Shown: positions 33,092 through 41,729, numbered from the stretch's first letter. The stretch is 42,296 nt of DNA from Candidatus Methanomethylophilaceae archaeon (GCA_017519045.1 JAFWTC010000017.1:1-42296), one strand, 5' to 3'. Numbers and translations: made by a program. The notes: a model not told the origin generated them from the sequence alone.

Positions 33092-34240
33092 TCACCACAC
33101 GTCCTTGCTCCGCCTCAGTATGAGCCAGAGGAACAGCGGTCCGCCCAGGAACGCCATCACCACTCCCACGGGAAGCGGCGTGGATAACGCGACCCTGCCT
33201 ATCTGGTCGGCGACGATCATCAGCATCCCTCCAAATATGGCGGATGCCGGTAGCAGGTACCTGTTGTCCGCTCCGATGAACATGCGCACGATGTGCGGGC
33301 TCACCAGACCGACGAACCCGACGATTCCGACGAAGCTCACGATGGCGGCGGCCAGAAGGCCGGATATCAGCAGCAGTATTATCCTGAGGTTGTCGGCGTC
33401 TATGCCCAGCGCCTTCGCGCTCTCGTCGCCGGTAGCCAGGACGTTGACCTTTCCGGACATGGCGCACATGAAAGCTATTCCGGCTATCGCGGTTACTACT
33501 ATGATCGGTATGTTCTTGAACAGGACGTTGGGGTTGGACAGGGATCCTACCTGCCATGAATAGATCGTGGACAGGGCCTGCGGATCGGACCACAGCATCA
33601 GCACGGTGGTGCCTGCGCTGAACACGTACATGACGCCGATCCCGGCCATGATCATGGTGGTGGGGGACGCCGAGGATATCTTGGACATCAGGACTATGAC
33701 CGCGGTGGGGATCAGGGAGAACAGGAACGCGAAGATGACCACGTTGGTCATCCCTCCGAGCGTGAATCCGGCGGCCATCGCCAGAGTCGCTCCGAACCCC
33801 GCCCCGGAGGACACTCCGGTGGTGTAGGAGTCAGCTAGCGGATTCTTCAGAATGCTCTGCATGACCGCCCCGGCCACGGCCAGGGACGCCCCTCCGAACA
33901 CGCCGAAGATGACGCGCGGAAGCCTGGTCTCCCATACGATGTAGTCCTTCGCCGTGTCTGGATACGCATTTCCGGTTATGTGGCTCCATAGGATCTCATA
34001 GGTCTCGGCGAATGATATGTTGAACGGGCCGAGGGTCATGGAAAACCCGGCCACTATCACTATTACGACGATGCAAACGGCGATGAAGACGTACCTGAAC
34101 TTGATCAGGCGCACGTACTGTCTGAGAGTGTCCGTAAACCTCCCATCGTCCTCGGCGACCCCCTCGTCCCAGTTGTTCACCGACTCGAGGACGGAACTGC
34201 CTAGAAGGGGGTCTTCTTCGGAATTGCTGTAGAACACCAT
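33092..34240 (-). CDS. FecCD-family permease, system 4
   Basis: 382 residues from ATG 34240, chosen over ATG 34270 because GGGAG lies 6 bases ahead and the upstream ATG is inside a hairpin. N-terminal cytosolic lead (EEDPLLGSSVLESVNNWDEG), then ten membrane segments. Landmarks: VWETRLPRVIFGVFGGASLAVAG, AVMQSILKNPLADSYTTGVSSGAGFG, GFVGLVSPHIVRMFIGADNRYLLP, end WLILRRSKDVW then TGA. That ending shows where the system 5 permease should also stop. Confidence 0.9.
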   Translation of the reverse strand: MVFYSNSEEDPLLGSSVLESVNNWDEGVAEDDGRFTDTLRQYVRLIKFRYVFIAVCIVVIVIVAGFSMTLGPFNISFAETYEILWSHITGNAYPDTAKDYIVWETRLPRVIFGVFGGASLAVAGAVMQSILKNPLADSYTTGVSSGAGFGATLAMAAGFTLGGMTNVVIFAFLFSLIPTAVIVLMSKISSASPTTMIMAGIGVMYVFSAGTTVLMLWSDPQALSTIYSWQVGSLSNPNVLFKNIPIIVVTAIAGIAFMCAMSGKVNVLATGDESAKALGIDADNLRIILLLISGLLAAAIVSFVGIVGFVGLVSPHIVRMFIGADNRYLLPASAIFGGMLMIVADQIGRVALSTPLPVGVVMAFLGGPLFLWLILRRSKDVW

Positions 34241-34262
34241 GATGCGCTCCCGGGAAGAGGTC

Positions 34263-34277
34263 GGGGGCATAGCCCCC
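34263..34277 (-). promoter_or_regulatory. Intercistronic hairpin between binding protein and permease, system 4
   Basis: GGGGG-CATAG-CCCCC (plus strand) forms a 5-bp GC stem 10 bases after the binding-protein stop. Same position and style as the hairpin of system 2, suggesting a common way to lower permease output relative to binding protein. Confidence 0.5.
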
Positions 34278-34286
34278 TGGGTTTGC

Positions 34287-35675
34287 TCATCCCATAGTTG
34301 CGCCGAACTGCTCCGGCCCGTATCCTCTGTTGTTCCTCATGTCGACGGTCTTTCCGAAGTTGGTGAACTTCTGATAGTACTCGTTGACATAGTCCCAGCC
34401 CTGCTTCTCGGTGAACAGGCCGTCGCCCCAGATGTAGTGTCCCATCAGAGGCAGGGTGGAGATCCCCGCCGCTCCTCCTATGACCTCGTAGGCGCAGGTG
34501 ATGATCATGTTGTTCCTGTAGGCTCTGGTCTCCTTGAAGTACTCCACCTTCTCCTTTATGATCCTGTCATACTCGTCGTTGGGGAGGTTCTGGGCGGCGA
34601 GGTTGTAGGTGTCCAGCACGATCACGTCGGGATCGATCTCCATTATCTTGGCGATCTCCTGTCCGCTCATGTATCCGCCGTTGTCCCTCTCCATACGCGG
34701 GAGGGGGATCGTCAGGGGGAGCTTCAGGACGTTGGTGACGTCGGTGTACTGGGACGCTCCGGTGGCCAGTATGTCGAGGTTGATGCTGTTGGGCCCGGAG
34801 GGGTTGTAGCATATCAGGACGGTCTTGTTGGCGGATTTGGACTCCGCGACCTTCTTGTTGATCTCCGACTCGACGTTCTCGATATACTTGACGTATTCGG
34901 CGGTGTTGGACTGCCTGTTCATCATCACGCCTAGGGACACTATCGTGTGCGAGTAGTAGATGCCGTTGACCACCCTGTTCACCGGAAGCTCCAGGACATT
35001 GCAGGTCGGGTCCATCTTGTGCATGGCGTCGGCCACTTCTGGAGTAGCGTCGTAAGGGTCTCCGATGACGAGCTTGGTTCCCAGGGAGTACATCTTCTCG
35101 GGATCCATCTTTCCCGCGTCGGTTCTTATGGACTGTATCCTGTTCTTGACGCCGGGGTAGACCTTGTCGTTGTACTTCTCTATCGTCGCGGGGGTGTCCC
35201 TGGTTCCGACGAGGTCGTCCAGGCATCCGAGGATGACCAGCATGTCATAGGCGGTGGTATAGTCGACGGAGACCTTGCCGGATACGGGGTAGTTAACGCT
35301 GGCCACGTCCTTGTACCAGTTCATGTAGTACATCTTGGCGGATTCGCCGTTGAGGAACTTCTTGACCAGGGCCACGTCCTTGGAATCGACGACTCCGTCG
35401 GTGTTGGCGTCGACCAGCGGGAATTTCACTTTGTCCCAGGCCAGCTTTCCGTTGACGATGTCCTGTATCATGTCGACGTCGGCCTGGTTCAGATAGTTGT
35501 CGTTGTTGGCGTTTCCGAAGACCAGGTTCTTCGTCGTGTTAACGTCGAATGACGAGTAGTCTCCTTTAGGTCCGTTGTCGCTATTGTTGAGCAGAAAGAC
35601 CGCAGCGGCGGCCGCCGCTATGATCACTGCCGCCAACACGGCGACGTATATTATTTTTTTTATCCATTTAATCAC
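34287..35675 (-). CDS. Dockerin-bearing binding protein, system 4
   Basis: 462 residues from GTG 35675. The frame is open 56 codons further up but that part overlaps the TATA box and operator, so GTG before IKWIKKIIYVAVLAAV is chosen. Membrane anchor ~8-28, then a dockerin type I module at ~50-112 (NANNDNYLNQAD, DANTDGVVDSKD), then a FecB/BtuF-type binding domain to the end. The anchor puts ligand binding and dockerin on the outer face. It is the first gene of the operon, with permease and ATPase following. Confidence 0.85.
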   Translation of the reverse strand: MIKWIKKIIYVAVLAAVIIAAAAAAVFLLNNSDNGPKGDYSSFDVNTTKNLVFGNANNDNYLNQADVDMIQDIVNGKLAWDKVKFPLVDANTDGVVDSKDVALVKKFLNGESAKMYYMNWYKDVASVNYPVSGKVSVDYTTAYDMLVILGCLDDLVGTRDTPATIEKYNDKVYPGVKNRIQSIRTDAGKMDPEKMYSLGTKLVIGDPYDATPEVADAMHKMDPTCNVLELPVNRVVNGIYYSHTIVSLGVMMNRQSNTAEYVKYIENVESEINKKVAESKSANKTVLICYNPSGPNSINLDILATGASQYTDVTNVLKLPLTIPLPRMERDNGGYMSGQEIAKIMEIDPDVIVLDTYNLAAQNLPNDEYDRIIKEKVEYFKETRAYRNNMIITCAYEVIGGAAGISTLPLMGHYIWGDGLFTEKQGWDYVNEYYQKFTNFGKTVDMRNNRGYGPEQFGATMG

Positions 35676-35718
35676 TTGGATATTACATCCACTAAAAGCA
35701 CGATATGTTTCTATAAAA
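35676..35718 (-). promoter_or_regulatory. Promoter and TTGGA-N7-TCCAC palindrome of system 4
   Basis: On the minus strand a TATA box (35712-35718) precedes the 17-bp element (35676-35692) that directly abuts the GTG start codon. One mismatch to TTGGA-N7-TCCAA. Transcription should begin near 35690, inside the element. Confidence 0.55.
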
Positions 35719-35964
35719 TGATTATTGAGGTTAGATAGCGAGTTGGATGTATTGGTCATTAATAGAAATAAGACATTATGTTCAATAACTGATGCCATGT
35801 CTTGATTTGTAATTGCGTTTTTGGATCTGCCGGAGGGGTTCAACCGGTTCCTAGGCAGAAGGAAGGGATTTTTTCGATGTTTTTGACGGGATGCTTTTAC
35901 GAGCGCTCTAGCATGTGGTCATAGGACAATTTATTTTATAGTACGAATCTTTCCTCGTCGTAGT

Positions 35965-36039
35965 GCCACTGTGGCTTAGGGGTATAGCGGCGGTTTCGTA
36001 AACCGCAGGCCGGGGGTTCGATCCCCTCCAGTGGCTCCA
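35965..36039 (+). tRNA. tRNA-Thr (anticodon CGT)
   Basis: Acceptor arm GCCACTG (35965-35971) pairs with CAGTGGC (36029-36035), then T and an encoded CCA. Anticodon stem GCGGT/ACCGC encloses loop TTCGTAA, with anticodon CGT at 35997-35999, reading ACG threonine codons. T arm GGGGG-TTCGATC-CCCTC is regular; no intron. A TATA-like ATTTTATAG lies about 28 bases upstream and T-runs follow the gene. It stands between two importer operons, the kind of spot where islands often insert. The AT-rich stretch from 36040 to the system 5 promoter holds nothing else I can name. Confidence 0.95.
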
Positions 36040-36223
36040 CTTCCTTTTTGTTTTGCATTAGGAATATTTTATCTGTTTTTCATCTGTAATGTCAGATAAA
36101 TCCATTTCACGCTTTATTTATAAATGATGCATTTTCGACATTAATTAATTAATGTAGAATCATTATTAATTAGATTAAATAATTAATTTTTATCAAGCAT
36201 ATTTAACAGTCTGTACTAGTTAG

Positions 36224-36262
36224 TATATAAAGACAATACTATATATCGGATGATTCTTCCAA
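36224..36262 (+). promoter_or_regulatory. Promoter and TCGGA-N7-TCCAA palindrome of system 5
   Basis: TATATAAA (36224-36231) is a clear TATA box. The 17-bp element at 36246-36262 has one mismatch to TTGGA-N7-TCCAA and spans the expected start of transcription, 27 bases downstream of the TATA centre. Its layout matches that of systems 2 and 4. Confidence 0.6.
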
Positions 36263-36273
36263 ATATCGATAAC

Positions 36274-37626
36274 ATGGCTGAGAAGAGCACATTGATAGTC
36301 GTCGTGGTCGCAGCTGTGGCGTTGATCGCCCTGATCTTCGCGGCAACCGTGTTTCTGAACGACGACGATAAGTCCAAGGACGTGACCCCCACCGGGAACG
36401 TCAAAGTCCTAGGCAACGCCAACAATGACGATTACATCAACAACGACGACGTCAAGCTTCTGGAGAGCATCGTGTCCTCAGGGATCTGGGAAGAGTCCAA
36501 GTACCCTTATGCGGACGCCAACAACGACGGCAGGGTGACTTCCGCAGACGTCGACCTGGTCCGTTCCATCATCCAGGGAAAGAGCTGCAAGGTCAGCTAC
36601 ATCGACATCTATGACAGGATAGCCACCGTGGACTACCCCGTCAGCCACAAGCGCATAGGCGTCTCCTACTGGCAGCAGGCCGAGCTGGCGACCCTCCTCG
36701 GATGCTGGAGCGACGTCGTCCTGGCCAGCGAGTCCACGACCTCGTCCAACTCCCACAGGTACGACACCAGCAACATACAGAAGTCCTTCAAGGGCAGCAA
36801 CATAACCACCGAGCTGATCCTCGAGTGCGACTGCGACCTCGTGATCGCGAGTCAGGGAAAGAGCAACGTCGTGGACGCCGCTGCGGCCGCCAGCGGCTCC
36901 GTCACCCCGTTCTACGTGGACGTCTCCAAGAGCAGCACCTACGTCAGCACGGTCCTGACCCTCGGCGTCCTCATCAATGAGAACCAGAAGGCCAAGGAGT
37001 ACGCCGATTACGTGAACGGCCTCATCGAGAAGCTGGACAAGGGCATGGCCAAGGTCGGCACCAAGGCGAAGTCGGTCATAACGCTCATGTATGCCAACCA
37101 GTCCACCCGCGCCGACATCATCGTCGAATGCGAGGGCACCGGGGCCGCGGACATGATCGGCCTGATCAGCGACGCCTATGACAGCCCCACCAAGTCGACC
37201 AGCAACTTCCGCATGAACGTGGAGAAGGACTGGTTCATCCAGAACTGCGGAAAGGAGTTCGAGTTCGTCATAATACAGCAGGAGGGGACGGACACCAAGA
37301 AGGTGGACGATACGTACTACACGCCTCAGATGTACAACGAGAGGTTCGAGGAGGCGGTCACCTACTACGAGATGACCGACGCCTACAAGACCGGGAAGCT
37401 CCTCGGGACGACCTTCTCCTACAACTCGTTCGGCGGGTTCGCCAACCTGATGTACCTCGCATACCTCCTCTACCCTGACGTGTTCAGCGAGGAGGACGGC
37501 TGGAAGGCGCTGCAGGAGTACTTCGACAACTTCACCACCGCAAAGATAGACGTGAAGAAGCAGGGCGGATGGTTCTACACTGGAACCGTCTACCACCAGT
37601 ACAACGACCGTCTGGCCAAGTATTGA
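36274..37626 (+). CDS. Dockerin-bearing binding protein, system 5
   Basis: 450 residues from ATG 36274; an in-frame ATG at 36250 lies inside the operator and at the expected transcription start, so it is less likely. Membrane anchor at ~6-28, dockerin type I module at ~44-102 (NANNDDYINNDD, DANNDGRVTSAD), then a FecB/BtuF-type binding domain (HKRIGVSYWQQAELATLLGC at its start, a WFIQNCGKEFEF stretch late). Codon use is strongly GC-ending, like the island's other binding proteins. Permease starts 16 bases later. Confidence 0.87.
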   Translation: MAEKSTLIVVVVAAVALIALIFAATVFLNDDDKSKDVTPTGNVKVLGNANNDDYINNDDVKLLESIVSSGIWEESKYPYADANNDGRVTSADVDLVRSIIQGKSCKVSYIDIYDRIATVDYPVSHKRIGVSYWQQAELATLLGCWSDVVLASESTTSSNSHRYDTSNIQKSFKGSNITTELILECDCDLVIASQGKSNVVDAAAAASGSVTPFYVDVSKSSTYVSTVLTLGVLINENQKAKEYADYVNGLIEKLDKGMAKVGTKAKSVITLMYANQSTRADIIVECEGTGAADMIGLISDAYDSPTKSTSNFRMNVEKDWFIQNCGKEFEFVIIQQEGTDTKKVDDTYYTPQMYNERFEEAVTYYEMTDAYKTGKLLGTTFSYNSFGGFANLMYLAYLLYPDVFSEEDGWKALQEYFDNFTTAKIDVKKQGGWFYTGTVYHQYNDRLAKY

Positions 37627-37642
37627 TCCGAGGGCGGGCTGC

Positions 37643-38752
37643 ATGGGCTCCGACGATCTTGTCGAGGACGCGGTGAGGTTCTGGCTCAGCAAGGAGCGGA
37701 CCGAGCGCGATGACGAGGACCTGTCGGAGTACCGCAGATTCGCCTTCTCCAAACTTCTTTTCATCGCCGCCTGCATCGTCGTGGCGGTGGTCGTCTCCGG
37801 ATACGCCATATCCATAGGCGAGTACACGATATCGTTCTTCGACACATACGTCCGGATTTGGGAGCACATAACCGGAAACGTGACGGACGTCACCGACGAC
37901 TACGTGGTGTGGGAGCTGCGCCTTCCCCGCGTGCTGGGAGGGCTTCTCGCCGGTTCGGCGCTCGCCGTCTGCGGGGTGGCGATGCAGAGCATGCTGAAGA
38001 ACCCCCTTGCGGACACCTACACGACCGGGATATCCTCCGGGGCGTCCTTGGGAGCCACACTCGCGGTCTGCGTAGGGTTCTCCTTCGCCAGCGGGCAGTA
38101 CGCCATCGTCGTCAACGCGTTCCTGTTCTCGCTGATCCCCATGATGCTCATCCTCTCCGTCTCCAGGATGAACGATTCGTCGGCGACGACCATCATCATG
38201 GCCGGGATCGCGGTCATGTATCTCTTCAACGCGTGCAACACCGTCCTCAAGCTATGGGCCACCGACGAGGCCCTGGCGAACGTGTATTCCTGGTCGGTAG
38301 GATCGCTCACAGGGCTGTCCTGGTCCGACGTCGCGGTCATGGCGGTCTTCGTGATCCCGGGAGGGCTGGTCATCCAGATGGTGTCGGACAGGATGAACAA
38401 GATGTCCATGGGGGACGAGAGCGCCCGCGCGCTGGGGGTGGACGTGGAGAAGTTCAGGATAACCTGCCTTCTCGTGACGTCGCTTGTTGCCGCGTCCGTG
38501 GTGTGCTTCACCGGCCTCATCGGGTTCATCGGCCTGGTATGTCCGCACATAGCGCGCATGTTCATCGGCTCGGACAACAGGCTTCTCATGCCCGCCTCCG
38601 CCGCCTGCGGGGCCGCCCTGCTGCTTGTATCGGACGTCATCGGGAGGGTGGTCATCGCCCCGAACACCCTTCAGGTGGGAGTCGTCACGGCATTCATCGG
38701 AGGCCCGATGTTCCTGTACCTGATCGTGAAGAACAAGCGGTCGAGGTGGCGA
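37643..38752 (+). CDS. FecCD-family permease, system 5; stop codon apparently lost
   Basis: About 369 residues. Landmarks: VWELRLPRVLGGLLAGSALAVCG, AMQSMLKNPLADTYTTGISSGASLG, GFIGLVCPHIARMFIGSDNRLLMP, GGPMFLYLIVKNKRSRW. By comparison with the system 4 permease (ending KDVW-stop) translation should end after this Trp, but the next codon is CGA (38750-38752). No stop follows in frame until 40609: the frame runs through the overlapping ATPase gene as shadow sequence and then into the methyltransferase in phase. CGA is not used elsewhere in this gene. The end is set at the CGA on homology. Confidence 0.8.
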
Positions 38753-38753
38753 G

Positions 38754-39533
38754 ATGCCGTCCATAGACGTCAGGGGGCTCTGCTTCGGGTACGGCCGGAC
38801 GCCCGTCCTTCACGACATAGACGTCCTCATAGAGGGAAAGGGGCTCACGTGCATAATCGGTCCGAACGGCGTCGGGAAGTCCACGCTGATAAAATGCATG
38901 AACGGGTTGCTCAAGCCGACGTCAGGAGAGGTCCTGGTGAACGGCCGCTCCGTATCGGATTACAGCATAGACGAGATCTCCCACGTCATGGGATACGTTC
39001 CCGCGGCCGCTCAGCCGGGCTTTCCGATGTCGGTGGTGGACTCCATCCTGATCGGCAGGGATTCCAAGAGCAAGTGGAGGCTGGATCCGGAGGACGTGGC
39101 GGCCGCATACCGTTCCCTGAGGACCATGAGGATGGAGGGCCTGGCTTTGCGTGGATGCAGCGAGCTGTCCGCCGGCCAGATGCAGAAGGTGAATCTTTGC
39201 AGAGGCCTGGTGAGGGAGTCCGAGATCCTGATACTGGACGAGCCCACGTCCAATCTGGATGTGAAGCACCAGCTGTTCGTCGCCAATTTCCTTCAAGTCC
39301 TCGCGCACGAGTCCGGGACGCAGGTGGTGATGATAAGCCACGACCTCAACATCGCCTCCAGGTTCGCCGATGCGGTCCTGGTCCTGAGGGAGCCGGGGGA
39401 GGTGGAGGCCTTCGGACATCCATGCGACGTCATAACCGAGGAGATGATCCGCAAGGTATACTCGGTCCGCTCGAAGGTGGTGGACATCGAAGGAAGGCCG
39501 CATGTGATACCGATGACGGCGGAGAGCTGGTAA
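38754..39533 (+). CDS. FecE/BtuD-type ABC ATPase, system 5
   Basis: 259 residues. Walker A GPNGVGKST (36-44), signature variant LSAGQMQKV, Walker B ILILDEPTSNLD, switch His in SHDLN. Start ATG 38754 follows GAGGTG at 38743-38748, which is still inside the permease frame. Ends in TAA. The methyltransferase gene starts 2 bases later. Confidence 0.92.
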   Translation: MPSIDVRGLCFGYGRTPVLHDIDVLIEGKGLTCIIGPNGVGKSTLIKCMNGLLKPTSGEVLVNGRSVSDYSIDEISHVMGYVPAAAQPGFPMSVVDSILIGRDSKSKWRLDPEDVAAAYRSLRTMRMEGLALRGCSELSAGQMQKVNLCRGLVRESEILILDEPTSNLDVKHQLFVANFLQVLAHESGTQVVMISHDLNIASRFADAVLVLREPGEVEAFGHPCDVITEEMIRKVYSVRSKVVDIEGRPHVIPMTAESW

Positions 39534-39535
39534 GG

Positions 39536-40360
39536 ATGAATTACGGGACCACGATGCCGGATTTCGGAGACATATGGCGGGAGCTCCAGCTGGGATGGGA
39601 CGGCAGGCCCGTGGAGCGCACTGTGGATGACGAGGTCGAGCTCCGGTTCTGGAAGCCGTTCATACGTGACAAGGGCCCGGAAGGGATGGACTTGTATAGC
39701 CGCCGTATCTGGAAGGCCGTGGAGGACATCCTGGGGGATCGGTTCTACCATTCTATCATCGAGATCGGCCCAGGATGGGGAAACTACACTCTTGATCTCG
39801 CGTCCAGATGCCAGCAGCTCACATGCGTCGACATGTCTGCGGACGTCTTGAAGCACATTTCCGGATTGGCGAGGCAGTCGGGTGCCAACATCAGGACGGT
39901 CAATTCCAAATGGGAGGACTATAGGGGCAAATCCGCCGACGTCGTCTTCGGATTCAACTGCTTCTATCGCATGTCCGAGATAGAGGTCTGCCTTTCGAAA
40001 ATAAACAGGCTAGGTTCCAAGAGGATCATAGGGATGACCAGCGGCCCCGAGAGGGAGTACTTCAAGGCTCTGGAGAAGGAGCTGGGACTGAAGATAAGGT
40101 ACACCCGCTTGGACTACATCGTCCTGGTGAACGTCCTGTATCAGCTCGGCCTGGACGTCAATGTGAGGATAGTGGATCTGGAGACGGACTACGCGTACGA
40201 GTCGGTATCCTCGGCGGCCGCCAAGGTATGCAGGCGCATCCTGTCGGAGGACTACTCCCCGGACGACGTCTCGCGTGTCGTCGGAAAATATCTCAAGAAG
40301 GGGGACGACGGCCTCTACCACTACGTCCATCGCTTCAAGGCCGCCATCATCCATTGGCGA
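39536..40360 (+). CDS. Class I SAM-dependent methyltransferase, system 5 operon
   Basis: About 274 residues. Motif I IIEIGPGWGNYTL (near residue 75) binds SAM; TCVDMSADVL is the acidic strand-2 motif; ADVVFGFNCFYRMSE fits motif II. Start ATG 39536 comes directly after TAAGG, coupling it to the ATPase. It may methylate the imported ligand or a tetrapyrrole intermediate; the target is not shown by the sequence. There is no stop where expected: the codon after AAIIHW is CGA (40358-40360), 4 bases before the end of the convergent thiC, and the frame continues antisense into thiC until 40609. No other CGA occurs in the gene. Confidence 0.75.
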
Positions 40361-40364
40361 GCGC

Positions 40365-41642
40365 TCAGTCCTTCTTCATGTAGGTGTCCACGATCTTTAT
40401 CGCGCAGATGTCCCCGCACATGGAGCAGCCCTCGCTCTCCTCGGTGCATCCGCGGCACCTGTACCTCCGGGCCTTCTCCTCGTCGATGCAGGTGTCGAAC
40501 ATGGTCTTCCAGTCCAAGGCCTTCCTGGCCCTGGCCATCCTGGTGTCGCGCTCCCTCCCGATTCCTCTGGAAAGGTCCCCCACATGGGCGGCGATCTTTG
40601 AGGCTATGACGCCCTCCTTCACGTCGTCCGCGTCCGGCAGCGACAGGTGCTCCGCGGGCGTGAGGTAGCACAGGAAGTCCGCTCCGTTCTGGGCGGCCAC
40701 GGCCCCTCCTATGGCCCCGACGATGTGGTCGTAGCCGGGGGCTATGTCGGTCACCAGCGGCCCCAGGACGTAGAACGGGGCGTCGTGGCAGAGGCGCTTC
40801 TCGAGGCGCATGTTCATCGGGACCTGGTCCAGCGGGACGTGCCCGGGGCCTTCCACCATACTCTGTACTCCAGCCTCTCTGGCCCTCTTCACGAGGTGCC
40901 CCAGGGTCATGAGCTCGGTCAGCTGAGCCTGGTCGGAGGCGTCGTCGATGCATCCCGGCCTGAACCCGTCTCCCAGGGACAGCGTGAACTCGTACTCCCT
41001 GGCGAGGTCCAGAAGGTAGTCGAAGTCCTTGTACAGCGGGTTCTCCTTCTCGTTGTGGAGGATCCACGCCGTGAGGAACGAGCCTCCCCTGGACACGACG
41101 TCGGTGATCCTGTCGGACTTCTTGAGCCAGGCGACGCTCTCCTTCGTTATGCCGCAGTGGACGGTCATGAAGTCCATCCCGTCCTTGGCGTGCTTCTCTA
41201 TGCCGCTGAAGATGTCGTCCTCCGTCATCTCGACTATGGCCTTGCGCCTGGCGGCGATCACGCCGGTCTGGTATATCGGGACGGAGCCCATCATGACGGG
41301 GCATTCCGAGATGAGCCTCCTCCTTATGGCGTCGATGTCCCCGCCGGTGCTGAGGTCCATGACGGCGTCCGCGCCGTATTTGATGGCGATTCTGAGCTTC
41401 TCCAGCTCGGAATCCAGGTCCGCCATGTCGCGGGAGGTGCCGAGGTTGACGTTCACCTTGATGGAGAGCCCTTCGCCTATGGCGGCCGGTTTCGCGTCGT
41501 GTATCGGGTTGTGCGGGGCGCAGATGCGTCCTGACGCTATCCCGTTCCTTATGAATTCGGCGCTGACCCTTTCGTTCTCCGCGATCTTCCTCATCAAGGG
41601 CGTGATCTCGCCCTTGCGGGCCTCTTCCATGACGGTGCTCAT
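40365..41642 (-). CDS. thiC: Phosphomethylpyrimidine synthase ThiC
   Basis: 425 residues, the shorter form usual in archaea. It turns aminoimidazole ribotide into hydroxymethylpyrimidine phosphate for thiamine, by radical SAM chemistry. The C-terminal cluster motif is CRGC then CSMCGDICAIK, giving CX2C-type ligands for the 4Fe-4S centre. Other conserved stretches: DLSTGGDI, VPIYQT, TVHCGIT, VEGPGHVPLDQVP and GPLVTDIAPGYDHI. A TATA-like stretch (around 41668-41674) lies close to the start, so a leaderless mRNA is likely, and no TPP riboswitch is seen. Not clearly linked to the transport island. Confidence 0.95.
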   Translation of the reverse strand: MSTVMEEARKGEITPLMRKIAENERVSAEFIRNGIASGRICAPHNPIHDAKPAAIGEGLSIKVNVNLGTSRDMADLDSELEKLRIAIKYGADAVMDLSTGGDIDAIRRRLISECPVMMGSVPIYQTGVIAARRKAIVEMTEDDIFSGIEKHAKDGMDFMTVHCGITKESVAWLKKSDRITDVVSRGGSFLTAWILHNEKENPLYKDFDYLLDLAREYEFTLSLGDGFRPGCIDDASDQAQLTELMTLGHLVKRAREAGVQSMVEGPGHVPLDQVPMNMRLEKRLCHDAPFYVLGPLVTDIAPGYDHIVGAIGGAVAAQNGADFLCYLTPAEHLSLPDADDVKEGVIASKIAAHVGDLSRGIGRERDTRMARARKALDWKTMFDTCIDEEKARRYRCRGCTEESEGCSMCGDICAIKIVDTYMKKD

Positions 41643-41729
41643 CGGCTGGAGAATTATCTCGCTGTCTTAATAGGTGATGGTCGGACGCACGTGACCGTAC
41701 GCCGTCTCGTTCAAGTCGTTTTGCGCTGA

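Noticed and set aside
37643-40609. A genuine 988-residue permease-methyltransferase fusion
   Set aside because: The middle ~260 codons are the shadow frame of the well-conserved ATPase gene and have no domain-like features; a lost or misread stop is simpler.
41643-41729. TPP riboswitch upstream of thiC
   Set aside because: The 87 bases before thiC lack the CTGAGA and ACCTGATC-like core segments, and the TATA box position leaves almost no leader.
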